A stretch of DNA of 64,000 nucleotides. Source: Nitrospirales bacterium. GTDB lineage: Bacteria; Nitrospirota; Nitrospiria; Nitrospirales; UBA8639. A program made the position numbers and the translations under genes. Where the stretch lies: NCBI GenBank assembly GCA_029261295.1, contig JAJDBP010000007.1:309874-373873 (forward strand). The letters are read 5' to 3'. Position 1 is the stretch's first letter; the number at the start of each line of letters is the position of its first letter. Below the pieces are notes generated by a model. The model saw only the letters and a program-made list of their open reading frames with translations. It was not told the origin of the DNA and ran no database searches. Of this stretch, positions 7,410-16,042 are shown piece after piece.

Positions 7410-7856
7410 ATGTCTTCACGAACTCTCTTGTTAACAGTGCTGGGATGGATGCTGGCCCTAGGTGCATGGTGTGGATCTACCCATGCGCAGGCTGAACCAT
7501 TTGCTGTCATCGTCAATAACAACAATCCCGTCACGTCCTTGACCAGAACGAACATTGCCGCGATGTATCGAGGCGAGGAACTCCATTGGTCTCATGGCGG
7601 CCGAATAAAGTTGGTCAACCGGGAAATTTCCTCAGACATTCGAGAGCTGTTTTATGACAAAGTCCTCAATGCCAGATCCGATCAACAATTTCTCCGGCCT
7701 GGAACCCCTATCTCCGTCCAGAGTCTCATCCAACGATCCGACGAAGCTGTCATTCGGTTTGTGGCCGCTATCGACGGGGCTATTGGATATGTGAAGCTGT
7801 CCTCGGTGAATGAAACTATCAAGGTGATTTTCATTCTCAAAGAGGAGGGTGAGTGA
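7410..7856 (+). CDS. Short PstS-like periplasmic ligand-binding protein
   Basis: The protein has 148 residues with a signal peptide (cleavage near THAQA). It matches only one part of the PBP-like fold of phosphate-binding PstS proteins: FAVIVNNNNPVTSLTRTNIA, then the MYRGEELHW segment, and near the end DGAIGYVKLSS, which corresponds to the GAIGYV motif. Full PstS is about twice as long, and no Pst transport genes are nearby. Its stop overlaps the kinase start (GTGA), so it is probably a dedicated ligand-binding partner of the downstream histidine kinase rather than a transporter subunit. Phosphate as the ligand is inferred only from the family. Confidence 0.75.
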   Translation: MSSRTLLLTVLGWMLALGAWCGSTHAQAEPFAVIVNNNNPVTSLTRTNIAAMYRGEELHWSHGGRIKLVNREISSDIRELFYDKVLNARSDQQFLRPGTPISVQSLIQRSDEAVIRFVAAIDGAIGYVKLSSVNETIKVIFILKEEGE

Positions 7857-10657
7857 TCTCCATGTGTGTTCGTTTGTGGCATAAACTCTTGGTGATTGTA
7901 GTGCTGATCCTGATCGGGGCAATTGGCGGGTTAACTTTTTTTACCTATCAAGCGACTCGAGAAGCCATGTTCGAGGAATTCAATATTCGAGGCCGTGAAT
8001 TGGCGAAAGCCATCGCTTCCGAATCGATGAACTATTATCAGACCCAGGATGTCGAAGGATTCACAACGCTCTTGCAATCCCTGGGCGAGGCGGAAGGCGT
8101 CCTGGCAATCCTCGCCTATACAGGACAGTCCAATCTGTGGATAGAATCTTCCTTCATTGAGTTAGCCTCATCGGAGCTGGCATTGAGCACCTCCCCGACT
8201 CGCTCATCTCGAGAATCGTTATTGCCCAACCGCATGAGAGTGACAGAATTTTTCCATCCTGTTCCCTTCCCGTTTTCCTCAGATCAGGTCGGCCCTCCAA
8301 ACACTCAGGGCTGGATCCGCGTCATCCTGGATCGTCAATCTCTGGAAGCCCGCCTTATTCTCGTTCTCTGGCGAACACTTGGAATCAGTGTCTTCATTAT
8401 GGCCGTAGGCGGAGGACTGGTGTTCGTACTCCTTCGCCAATCCTTAAAAGTGATAACTCCACTCACGAATGCCACACAACAAGTAGCCTCCGGTCGACTT
8501 GATATATCCGTTCCGGTTCATTCCAATGACGAACTAGGGCAACTGGCCACCGGCTTTAATCAAATGACGGAACGGCTCCACCAGACCACTGTCTCGAAAG
8601 AATATTTGGACAGTATTCTTAAATCAATGATTGATCCCCTGATCGTGATCAACCCCAACAGAACTGTGCAGACAGTCAATCAAGCGACCTTGACTCTGTT
8701 AGGGTACAGCGAATCGGATTTAGTAGGGCAGAAAGCAGACATACTGTTCCCCCAAAACCAAAACCTTATGAGCAGTGACGAATTCGATGAATTACTCCGC
8801 AGGGGAACCATTGATCATACTGAAACCAGTTATCAAACCAAAGAAGGCCAACGGATACCAGTCCTGTTTTCCGCAGCCCTTATGCATGATGGCAAAGGAA
8901 TGATGGAAGGTATTGCTTGTGTGGCTCAAGATATCACGACACGCAAACAAGCAGAGGATGAACTTCGTCTCTCTCATGGACTGCTCAAGGCCATTCATAA
9001 AGCAAAAGCACAATTTATTGCCACGACCGATCCGCACACAACGTTCCAAAACCTTCTTACATCGCTTCTTCCGCTGACGAAAAGTACGTTTGGGTTATTA
9101 TCAGAGACGAGTGAGGACAAGACCACCCCTTCCAGTCTGAAAACTCATGCCGTATGTCCCAATGCGCGAAACGACATATTCGATATCATTGACATTCTTC
9201 AACCCATATTTGAACAAGTATTCTCGACAGAACATGCCGTATCCACAAATCTATCGAAACAAAACCCGCATGCCAATCCATTGGTCGAGAAGCATGCCTT
9301 CCCATTTACAGCCGTTTTGAGTTTACCGATTTTCTCCCACGACCAACTGGTGGGGCTCCTCACTTTGGCAAACGGGGACAAGGGCTATAATGAAAAAACT
9401 ATCAATGATCTCCAACCGATTCTCTCCACGTGTGGACACCTGATCGAAGCCTATCGCAACGAGCAACGAAGGATTCAGGCTGAAGCTGCTCTTCAGGAAA
9501 GTGTAGAAAGATTCGACATGGCCGTTCGCGGTTCACGTGATGGCCTATGGGATGCGTGGGCGGTATCAGATGACTGGTTTGACCCTCAAAATCCCGTCTA
9601 TTTCTCTCCTCGTTTCAAGGCTCTACTTGGGTTCAAAGACCACGAATTCGAAAATGTTCTCGAAAGTTGGAAGGCTCGGTTGTATCCCGAAGATCGCGAG
9701 AGAGCCTTCCGTGATTTAGAAGCTCACCTGCGTCAAAGTATTCCCTACGATAGCGAATATCGCATGATCACCAAAGACGGTGAGTGTCGTTGGTATGCAG
9801 GGCGAGGGGAAGCGGTTCGAGATGACACGGGACGACCAGTACGAATATCTGGTTCCTTCACGGACATTACTGAACGCAAGCAGGCGCAGGCCGAACTGGA
9901 AAAAGCCAATGCGCGATTGAAAGAATTGGACCAATTACGATCACAGTTTTTTGCTGACATCAGTCACGAACTGCGCACGCCCCTCACGGTCATTCGGGGA
10001 GAGGCTGAAGTGACTCTGAGAGGCAAAGACAAACCCATCCTCGACTATAAAACCTCCTTGGAACGCATTGTTCAATTGACGGAGGAGGTGAATAAACTCG
10101 TGAGTGATCTCCTCTTTCTCGCCCGCTCAGAAACCGGGACCATTCAAATCACGAAAATGGAGGTGGACCTTGAAATTCTTTTGCAAGACGTGCTGCAGGA
10201 AGCTGTGATCCTGGCTCAGAAAAAACACAGTATGATCACATTGAGTGAACCACTAGCCCCAAGCCGAATCTATGGGGACCCTCAACGGTTGAAACAACTG
10301 TTGCTCATTCTCCTGGATAATGCGATCAAATATTCCGATCCCAACAGTAACATCCAAATGGGTCTCAACGTTGATTCCCATTACGCTACTATTGAAATCG
10401 TTGACCAAGGGCAAGGTATTGCCGACCAGGATCTTCCTCATATTTTTGATCGCTTTTATCGAGGGCATCGAGTCAAAGACCATACTCAGCCCGGTGCCGG
10501 CTTGGGATTAGCTATTGCGAAATGGATTACCGAGGTCCATGGCGGGCACATCAGCTTTTCCAGTCGCCAGGGGGAAGGCTCCACCGCAACCATTCGGTTG
10601 CCTCAACAATCTGTAGCCAGCGAGATTCAGCATGAGACTTCTCCTCATCGAGGATGA
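7853..10657 (+). CDS. Membrane PAS-GAF-PAS sensor histidine kinase
   Basis: The protein has 934 residues. GTG 7853 is supported by GAGGAGG four bases upstream and a GTGA overlap with the PstS-like gene. Order of parts: membrane segment about 12-30, periplasmic region, second membrane segment about 173-196, HAMP about 197-245, PAS about 255-375, GAF about 395-560, PAS/PAC about 570-690, HisKA with the phospho-accepting His705 in FFADISHELRTPL, and HATPase with the N-box LLDNAIKYSD, G1 VDQGQGIAD, F-box and G2 GAGLGLAIA. It autophosphorylates and passes phosphate to an OmpR-type regulator, most simply the one encoded by the next, overlapping gene. The double PAS and GAF suggest it also senses cytoplasmic signals. 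Confidence 0.92.
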   Translation: MISMCVRLWHKLLVIVVLILIGAIGGLTFFTYQATREAMFEEFNIRGRELAKAIASESMNYYQTQDVEGFTTLLQSLGEAEGVLAILAYTGQSNLWIESSFIELASSELALSTSPTRSSRESLLPNRMRVTEFFHPVPFPFSSDQVGPPNTQGWIRVILDRQSLEARLILVLWRTLGISVFIMAVGGGLVFVLLRQSLKVITPLTNATQQVASGRLDISVPVHSNDELGQLATGFNQMTERLHQTTVSKEYLDSILKSMIDPLIVINPNRTVQTVNQATLTLLGYSESDLVGQKADILFPQNQNLMSSDEFDELLRRGTIDHTETSYQTKEGQRIPVLFSAALMHDGKGMMEGIACVAQDITTRKQAEDELRLSHGLLKAIHKAKAQFIATTDPHTTFQNLLTSLLPLTKSTFGLLSETSEDKTTPSSLKTHAVCPNARNDIFDIIDILQPIFEQVFSTEHAVSTNLSKQNPHANPLVEKHAFPFTAVLSLPIFSHDQLVGLLTLANGDKGYNEKTINDLQPILSTCGHLIEAYRNEQRRIQAEAALQESVERFDMAVRGSRDGLWDAWAVSDDWFDPQNPVYFSPRFKALLGFKDHEFENVLESWKARLYPEDRERAFRDLEAHLRQSIPYDSEYRMITKDGECRWYAGRGEAVRDDTGRPVRISGSFTDITERKQAQAELEKANARLKELDQLRSQFFADISHELRTPLTVIRGEAEVTLRGKDKPILDYKTSLERIVQLTEEVNKLVSDLLFLARSETGTIQITKMEVDLEILLQDVLQEAVILAQKKHSMITLSEPLAPSRIYGDPQRLKQLLLILLDNAIKYSDPNSNIQMGLNVDSHYATIEIVDQGQGIADQDLPHIFDRFYRGHRVKDHTQPGAGLGLAIAKWITEVHGGHISFSSRQGEGSTATIRLPQQSVASEIQHETSPHRG

Positions 10658-11300
10658 TGAGCGAATTACCCAGTTTGTCAAACGGGGTTTAGAAGCTGAA
10701 GGCTTTCAAATTGACACCGCTAATACTGGCCCACAAGGATTAGAGTTGGGACGGGGGAACTATGGGGTCATTATTCTCGATTTCTTTTTACCCATTCTTA
10801 CCGGGAAAGATATTTGCCAAACTCTGAGGCAGGAAGGCATTCACACCCCCATTCTCATGCTCACAGCGCGGGATACACTTGAAGACAAAGTGGAAGGACT
10901 CAAAACTGGCGCCGATGATTATTTAACCAAACCCTTTGCCTTCGAAGAATTGCTCGCCCGGGTCCAAGCCCTCCTCCGACGTGGCCTCTATCAAGAGACA
11001 CCCACAGCTCTGCAGGTGGGCGACCTCTGCTTAAATAAAGACACCCGGGAGGTCACTCGAGGCCAACAATCCATCTCACTCACCGCCAAGGAATTTGCGC
11101 TGCTGGAATACCTCATGTCTCGTCCTAATCGTCCCTTGAGCCGAACGATGATCCTGGCACAAGTGTGGGGGCAAAACCATGATCCACTCACCAATGTCGT
11201 CGATGTCTATATCCGCTATCTACGAAATAAAATAGATAAAGGTTTTTCCCAACAACTCATCCAAACCGTACGCGACGTCGGCTATAAAATTTCAGATTGA
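10632..11300 (+). CDS. OmpR-family response regulator
   Basis: The protein has 222 residues: a receiver domain (acidic pocket E7-D8-D9, phospho-acceptor Asp50 in VIILDFFLP, the switch region MLTARD, Lys in TKPFAF) and a C-terminal winged helix (SLTAKEFALLEYL, VVDVYIRYLRNKID, TVRDVGYKI). It overlaps the kinase gene by 26 bases, so the two are a cognate pair. Regulators of this class bind direct repeats with an 11-bp period. Three such arrays occur in this window (3209, 12543, 14119), making this protein or its paralogue at 11700 the best candidate for binding them. No autoregulatory array is seen in front of this operon. Confidence 0.92.
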   Translation: MRLLLIEDDERITQFVKRGLEAEGFQIDTANTGPQGLELGRGNYGVIILDFFLPILTGKDICQTLRQEGIHTPILMLTARDTLEDKVEGLKTGADDYLTKPFAFEELLARVQALLRRGLYQETPTALQVGDLCLNKDTREVTRGQQSISLTAKEFALLEYLMSRPNRPLSRTMILAQVWGQNHDPLTNVVDVYIRYLRNKIDKGFSQQLIQTVRDVGYKISD

Positions 11301-11699
11301 CCCTATCCTCCATTTCCACTCCTCTCTTCCCGTATCTCATCCCACACGTTTGACCTGCAAATATCTAATTTCAAAAGAATTTTCATTGTTCGCCAAGCTT
11401 TTCTGATGACCTGAGGAACAATCATATAGGGAGTGTTGAATAATTGCGATTTCCAATGGCAAATATGCTCAGGGTCGTTTTGCCTAACAAAGGGTTTGGG
11501 TCGGTTCAAAAAAGGCCGTCCAGCAAGGCCACAGCCTTTTTTGCACGCGGAGAGTACTCATAGTACGTGAGCACGGAAAAATGGCGAAAACTCCGCTAAC
11601 AGCTTTTTTTCAACAGACCCATTTACTTTTTCCTCATTCCTCCGTCTAACACGATATGGCAAACAAAGGAACCCATTCCCTTTAAATCTGAAGACCACG
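11301..11699 (+). other. Intergenic region between two response-regulator genes
   Basis: About 400 bases lie between two paralogous regulator genes. The clearest element is a 10-bp inverted repeat, CAAAAAAGGC and GCCTTTTTTG, at 11507-11543, with A- and T-rich ends that could act as a terminator in either direction. Short frames here lack coding character. No 11-bp half-site array was found, in contrast to the regions before 12705 and 14231, so the second regulator is probably expressed from an ordinary promoter that I cannot place. Confidence 0.5.
11507..11543. terminator. Possible bidirectional terminator hairpin
   Basis: CAAAAAAGGC and GCCTTTTTTG form a perfect 10-bp stem around a 17-base loop. 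On the plus strand the T-run lies in the 3' arm rather than after it, so termination efficiency is uncertain. It lies about 200 bases after the regulator stop at 11300. Confidence 0.4.
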
Positions 11700-12374
11700 A
11701 TGGCAATGAATCTTCTCATGGTAGATGACGACCAACGCATTGTGAGTTTTGTGAAACGTGGACTGGAAGCTGAGGGCTACCATGTCGATGTCGCACTCAA
11801 TGGGGAAGAAGGCCTGGAGTATGGAAGAAATCCGTACACCATGATTATTCTTGACCTTCTCCTCCCCGGAATAAATGGGACCGAAGTCTGTCGGACTTTG
11901 CGAAAAGATAAGATTCAGACGCCGATCTTAATGCTGACGGCGCGGGATGGCCTCCAGGATAAGGTCGAAGGCCTGCAAACCGGAGCGGATGATTATTTGA
12001 CCAAACCCTTTGCGTTTGAAGAGTTACTCGCTCGGGTCAAGGCGCTTGCTCGCCGAGGCACCTATCAAGACGTTCCCACCACACTCCACATACAAGACCT
12101 TCGCCTTAACAAGGGCACACGCGAAGTTCAACGGGCCGGACAGCCCATAACGCTAACGGCTAAAGAATTTTCCCTCCTGGAATATCTTATGTCCCACCCA
12201 AGTCGCCCCCTCAGCCGAACGATGATTCTGGAACAGGTATGGGGGTACCACCACGATACGCTCACGAATGTCGTGGATGTCTATATTCGTTATTTACGGA
12301 ACAAAGTAGACAAGGGGTTTTCCCATAAACTAATCCAGACGGTGAGAGACGTGGGTTATAGAATTATGGATTAA
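11700..12374 (+). CDS. OmpR-family response regulator, paralogue of the 10632 product
   Basis: The protein has 224 residues and closely resembles the regulator at 10632 along its whole length (for example FVKRGLEAEGY, TGADDYLTKPFAFEELLAR, LSRTMIL, FSHKLIQTVRDVGYRI). The receiver has the acidic cluster D9-D10-D11 and phospho-acceptor Asp52 in MIILDLLLP; the C-terminal half is the winged-helix DNA-binding domain. An alternative start at ATG 11706 would remove two residues. It has no kinase of its own next to it. The similarity suggests a recent duplication; the two may share one kinase or bind overlapping operators. It lies directly upstream of the polysaccharide locus, whose first promoter carries four 11-bp half-sites. 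Confidence 0.92.
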   Translation: MAMNLLMVDDDQRIVSFVKRGLEAEGYHVDVALNGEEGLEYGRNPYTMIILDLLLPGINGTEVCRTLRKDKIQTPILMLTARDGLQDKVEGLQTGADDYLTKPFAFEELLARVKALARRGTYQDVPTTLHIQDLRLNKGTREVQRAGQPITLTAKEFSLLEYLMSHPSRPLSRTMILEQVWGYHHDTLTNVVDVYIRYLRNKVDKGFSHKLIQTVRDVGYRIMD

Positions 12375-12704
12375 GGGATATTGCCTGACTTCGTGCCCTG
12401 CAATCGGTAGTCTTCCTTCCGTTAACATTCTCGAACACAAACCATCTTCTCTTCATCACACGACCGGCGGAACGTTCCTTCTCCCTTACTGAATCATCTC
12501 CTGAAATGCACCTTAAATTTCTCCCCTTCCCCTTTCGACATTTTCTCATCAACTTTTCATCTCGAATTCACGGCATTCTCATTTTCATTTCGTAAGATGA
12601 GCGCCATCTGAATACATAAATATTCTTGAAAAACCCATCATGTTTTCTGGCGTCTAACAAGACAAATAATTTTCACTCACTCGAATATTAAAAAGGAGGA
12701 TGAC
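12375..12704 (+). other. Intergenic region upstream of ugd
   Basis: About 330 bases separate the second regulator gene and ugd. The 3' half holds the operator array and -10-like element described at 12543-12598, followed by a leader of about 100 bases ending in the strong ribosome-binding site AAAAAGGAGG. The 5' half is rich in C and T on the plus strand and shows no gene. Confidence 0.55.
12543..12598 (+). promoter_or_regulatory. Pho-box-like operator and promoter of ugd
   Basis: Four half-sites (TTCTCATC, TTTTCATC, AATTCACG, TTCTCATT) have their CA core at 12547, 12558, 12569 and 12580, exactly 11 bp apart; a weaker TTTCGA copy sits one period earlier at 12536. TAAGAT, a -10-like hexamer, begins 13 bp after the last core and is embedded in GTAAGATGAG, nearly the same as GTAAGTTGGA in the 3209 array. 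No -35 hexamer is needed if an OmpR-family activator occupies the array, as at Pho promoters. Confidence 0.7.
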
Positions 12705-14075
12705 ATGAACATCAGTATTATTGGGACAGGATATGTTGGACTCGTGACAGGGGCCTGTTTCGCCGAATTTGGTGTGACGGTCACATGCATGGATACCAAT
12801 CCCCACCGCATTCAACAACTCCAATCAGGAGAACTACCGTTTTTTGAACCTGGTCTTTTGGAGCTCGTCAAGAAAAACATTCAGGCCAACCGGCTGCATT
12901 TCACCTCAGACCTCCAACAGGCCATTGACGATGCCCTCGTGATCATGATCGCCGTGGGCACACCATCCAGCGAAGATGGTTCCGCTGACCTCTCAATGGT
13001 GGATCATGTCGCCAAATCTATCGGCGAACGGATGAATGGCTACAAAGTGATCGTCACGAAATCCACGGTTCCCGTCGGGACTGCGGATCGCATTAGTGAA
13101 ATAATTCGGCTACACCAACCATTTCCCTGCAGATTCGACGTCGTGTCCAATCCAGAATTTCTTCGTGAGGGTTCGGCTATTGAAGACTGTCTGCATCCCA
13201 ATCGGGTGGTCATCGGCACTGATAGTCCTCAAGCTATTGCCATTATGAAAGATTTGTATCGTCCGCTTTATCTCATTGAAACACCGATTGTAGTTACCAC
13301 CACGCAAACCTCCGAATTGATTAAATATGCCTCCAATGCCTTTTTGGCTACCAAAATATCTTTTATCAATGAGATCGCCAACCTCTGTGAACGGGTTCAG
13401 GCAGACGTCCAGGTTGTCGCAAAGGGCATGGGACTAGACAACCGGATCGGTAGCAAGTTTTTACATGCGGGTCCTGGATTCGGCGGGTCGTGCTTCGGCA
13501 AAGACACCGCGGCACTCATTCATCTCGGTGAGAGCGTTGACTCTCCTATGCACATCACTCGCGCCACCAAGCACGTCAACGATCTCCAGAGACAGAGTAT
13601 GGTGGAAAAAATTCACACGACTCTTGGCGACCTGTCCGGCAAGACTATTGGATTTTTGGGCCTGTCATTTAAACCCAATACGAATGACATCCGAGATTCT
13701 CCGGCCATTGCCATCGCGTCTGCACTCCTGGATCACGGAGCCACCGTCCAAGCCTATGACCCGGAAGCCCTTGAGGAAGCCTGTTTGTCTCTCCCTGCAT
13801 TACGTCCCTGCCATGATCCCTACGAAGTGGTGGAACAGGCCGATGTCCTCGTATTGGCGACTGAATGGAATCAATTCAGACAATTAGATTTACCACGCAT
13901 CAAATCCTTGTTACGCCAGCCCATCATGGTGGATCTTCGAAATATTTATGATCCTCCCACATTGGAGGACCTGGGCTTTTCCTACATTTCCGTGGGTCGA
14001 ACCCCGGTTGGCCCCCCAGCCTCCAGTGAAGCCGCAAATCTCTCTGTAGGAAGATTTGTGGGGGTTCTTTCCTAA
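12705..14075 (+). CDS. ugd: UDP-glucose 6-dehydrogenase
   Basis: The protein has 456 residues and oxidises UDP-glucose to UDP-glucuronate with two NAD+, in the cytoplasm. The Rossmann motif IIGTGYVGLVTGACFAEFG opens the chain. Other family landmarks are VGTPSSEDGSADLS, TKSTVPVGT, NPEFLREGSAIEDC, the catalytic Cys263 in GPGFGGSCFGKD, and the C-terminal NAD/UDP-binding domain with GLSFKPNTNDIRDSPA. GGAGG lies seven bases before the ATG. It opens the polysaccharide locus but is separated from the next gene by its own promoter region. Its product would give an acidic sugar for the polymer. Regulation by an OmpR-type regulator is suggested by the array upstream. Confidence 0.95.
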   Translation: MNISIIGTGYVGLVTGACFAEFGVTVTCMDTNPHRIQQLQSGELPFFEPGLLELVKKNIQANRLHFTSDLQQAIDDALVIMIAVGTPSSEDGSADLSMVDHVAKSIGERMNGYKVIVTKSTVPVGTADRISEIIRLHQPFPCRFDVVSNPEFLREGSAIEDCLHPNRVVIGTDSPQAIAIMKDLYRPLYLIETPIVVTTTQTSELIKYASNAFLATKISFINEIANLCERVQADVQVVAKGMGLDNRIGSKFLHAGPGFGGSCFGKDTAALIHLGESVDSPMHITRATKHVNDLQRQSMVEKIHTTLGDLSGKTIGFLGLSFKPNTNDIRDSPAIAIASALLDHGATVQAYDPEALEEACLSLPALRPCHDPYEVVEQADVLVLATEWNQFRQLDLPRIKSLLRQPIMVDLRNIYDPPTLEDLGFSYISVGRTPVGPPASSEAANLSVGRFVGVLS

Positions 14076-14118
14076 TGCGTAGTCAATTTTCTGTAGGGGA
14101 TATTCCCTTCCCCTACTT

Positions 14119-14195
14119 TCTCATCAAATTCTCATGTACTTCTCATCAACCTTTCATCGAATCCTCACGGGGTCTTCATATGAGCTTGATACAGT
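14119..14195 (+). promoter_or_regulatory. Pho-box-like operator with six half-sites, promoter of the polysaccharide operon
   Basis: Six half-sites (TTCTCATC, TTCTCATG, TTCTCATC, CTTTCATC, TCCTCACG, TCTTCATA) have their CA core at 14122, 14133, 14144, 14155, 14166 and 14177, with no deviation from an 11-bp step. A -10-like TACAGT starts at 14190, again 13 bp after the last core, as in the arrays at 3209 and 12543. The gene start lies about 35 bases further. This is the longest of the three arrays. Confidence 0.72.
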
Positions 14196-14230
14196 GTGAA
14201 CATTACCAATTTGTATAGGGAACACAGCCT

Positions 14231-14686
14231 ATGAACCTTCTACTAGTAGACGATGACTTGAGGATTTTACGATTTTTAAAACGAGGTCTCGAGGCGGAAT
14301 CTCATACCGTGTCTACGGCCACTTCTCACAGCCAGGGAGGGGAATTATTACAAATCTGCAAGTTTGACCTGGTCATCCTGGATGTGTTCCTAGGAGCAGA
14401 AAATGGATTGGACTTTTGCCGACAACTTCGTCAACAAAAGCACACCGTCCCCGTCTTGATGATGACGGCCAAAGATTCCCCAGAAATGTTCCTCGAAAGC
14501 CAAGAAGCCGGTGCCAACGGATATCTGCCTAAACCCTTTGCCTTTGATGAGTTGGTATCTACCATTGAAAGATTATGCAGTAAACAGTCTCCTCCCTCCC
14601 CCACTTTCTTTTCAGGAGTTCCGGGTTTGGCCTTGACCGTCAATAATTTCGGTACCGGTTTACTAATCCTGAATTGGCTCGTCTAA
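14231..14686 (+). CDS. Receiver-only response regulator
   Basis: The protein has 151 residues. Residues 1-118 are a complete receiver domain: acidic pocket D7-D8-D9, phospho-acceptor Asp51 in LVILDVFLG, MMTAKD and the conserved Lys in LPKPFAFDEL. It is related to the two OmpR-type regulators upstream (shared LLxVDDDxRIxxFxKRGLEAE), but the DNA-binding domain is absent. In its place are about 33 residues ending in a hydrophobic stretch (LALTVNNFGTGLLILNWLV). It could act as a phosphate sink, or by protein contact on the polysaccharide enzymes encoded after it. Its promoter carries six operator half-sites, so it is probably induced by its full-length relatives. It is 25 bases ahead of the first glycosyltransferase gene. 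Confidence 0.85.
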   Translation: MNLLLVDDDLRILRFLKRGLEAESHTVSTATSHSQGGELLQICKFDLVILDVFLGAENGLDFCRQLRQQKHTVPVLMMTAKDSPEMFLESQEAGANGYLPKPFAFDELVSTIERLCSKQSPPSPTFFSGVPGLALTVNNFGTGLLILNWLV

Positions 14687-14711
14687 CCAACATAGAAAGT
14701 AGGAACCACTT

Positions 14712-16034
14712 ATGAAACTTGATCCACTCACAGAAATCTACAATAAGGACACCAAACGGCTGATCTTTTATTCCCATGATACCTTTGGCTTGGGGAATAT
14801 TCGGCGAACGCTCTCCATTTGCCAATTTCTCAAGCAGACGATTCCTGACCTTTCGATTCTCATCATCTCTGGCTCTCCTATGGTGCACAGTTTTCGAATC
14901 CCGGAGGGCATTGACTATATTAAACTGCCCTGTCTCTCCCGAACGGACAACAACGGCTATTCTTCGAAGTTTCTTGACGAAACCCCTCAGAACCTATTCA
15001 AGCTGCGGGCTGATCTTATCCTTTGTGCCACGGCCAATTTCAAACCAGATATGGTGATGGTGGACAAGAAACCCTATGGGGTTCAAAACGAGTTAGCACC
15101 GACGTTGCGCTATATGAAAGAACATCTCCCAACAACAAAACTAACGCTTATCCTTCGTGACATCTTGGATACTCCCGAGGTGACGCAAGAAATCTGGGAA
15201 AAGAATGGGTTTTATGATGCGATTGAAACCTACTATGACGACGTGGCCATTTTGGGAACTCCGGAAGTGTTCGATGCGCGAGAGGAATATGCTTTTTCGC
15301 CGACGATGTGTGATAAAACTCGGTATGTTGGGTACCTCAGAAGAGAATCAGGGTTGACGGATCGTGCTGAAATCCGAGCCGAATTGGGATTAACCGAGCA
15401 GGATCCATTTGTGCTGGTCACCGCGGGCGGGGGAGAGGATGGCGCACAAGTGTTTGAAGAGTACTTGAAAGGGTTGAATCGTCTGACTCATCCAGAACGT
15501 CCCAAAAGTCTTCTAATCTTTGGTCCAGAAATGCAGCAAGCGGAACAAGATCGTCTCAAGCAATGGGCAAGCCGCTACAGCAAAGTGCAAACTATGTCCT
15601 TCACGAGCGACCTCATGAGCTATATGAATGCAGCCGACCTCGTTGTTTCCATGTGCGGATACGGAACCATATGCGAAATCCTCTCACTGAACAAACAAGC
15701 TGTTGTCATTCCCCGAGTCAAACCCGTTGAAGAACAATGGATTCGGGCAAGTCGTATGGCAGAACTCGAACTGCTCCATACCATCCACCCTGACGACCTG
15801 ACGCCGGAATCTCTCATGGCGACCGTGCAAACCGTCTTACGACGTGGCCTCGATACCCCCCAGACATCTTGTCAACTCAGCTTAGACGCTCTCCCCAACT
15901 TGGCCATGTCCGTTCTTAATCATTTAATGGAAGGCAACTGGCAGGAAAGTGTTTTTCCTCGAGAAGACCTGCAGGTTCTCCCAGCAGTGGCGTCAACATA
16001 TTGTGGTCTTTCAGATCGGCAACTAGCACTCTAA
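14712..16034 (+). CDS. GT28/MurG-like glycosyltransferase
   Basis: The protein has 440 residues and belongs to the GT-B predicted glycosyltransferases related to MurG (COG4671-like). The N-terminal nucleotide-fold domain starts with LIFYSHDTFGLGNIRRTLSI, with the His and glycine-rich loop seen in this group. The C-terminal donor-binding domain contains VLVTAGGGEDGA and the segment SFTSDLMSYMNAADLVVSMC followed by GYGTICEIL. It should transfer a sugar from a nucleotide donor on the cytoplasmic side. The N-terminal half of the fusion protein at 24895 is a relative. An AGGA motif stands eight bases before the ATG. Confidence 0.82.
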   Translation: MKLDPLTEIYNKDTKRLIFYSHDTFGLGNIRRTLSICQFLKQTIPDLSILIISGSPMVHSFRIPEGIDYIKLPCLSRTDNNGYSSKFLDETPQNLFKLRADLILCATANFKPDMVMVDKKPYGVQNELAPTLRYMKEHLPTTKLTLILRDILDTPEVTQEIWEKNGFYDAIETYYDDVAILGTPEVFDAREEYAFSPTMCDKTRYVGYLRRESGLTDRAEIRAELGLTEQDPFVLVTAGGGEDGAQVFEEYLKGLNRLTHPERPKSLLIFGPEMQQAEQDRLKQWASRYSKVQTMSFTSDLMSYMNAADLVVSMCGYGTICEILSLNKQAVVIPRVKPVEEQWIRASRMAELELLHTIHPDDLTPESLMATVQTVLRRGLDTPQTSCQLSLDALPNLAMSVLNHLMEGNWQESVFPREDLQVLPAVASTYCGLSDRQLAL

Positions 16035-16042
16035 GCGAGTTT

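Noticed and set aside
11301..11699. Possible 11-bp half-sites before the second response regulator
   Set aside because: TCTCATC and TTTTCATT occur, but no two cores are 11 bp apart, so the array pattern of the other promoters is missing.
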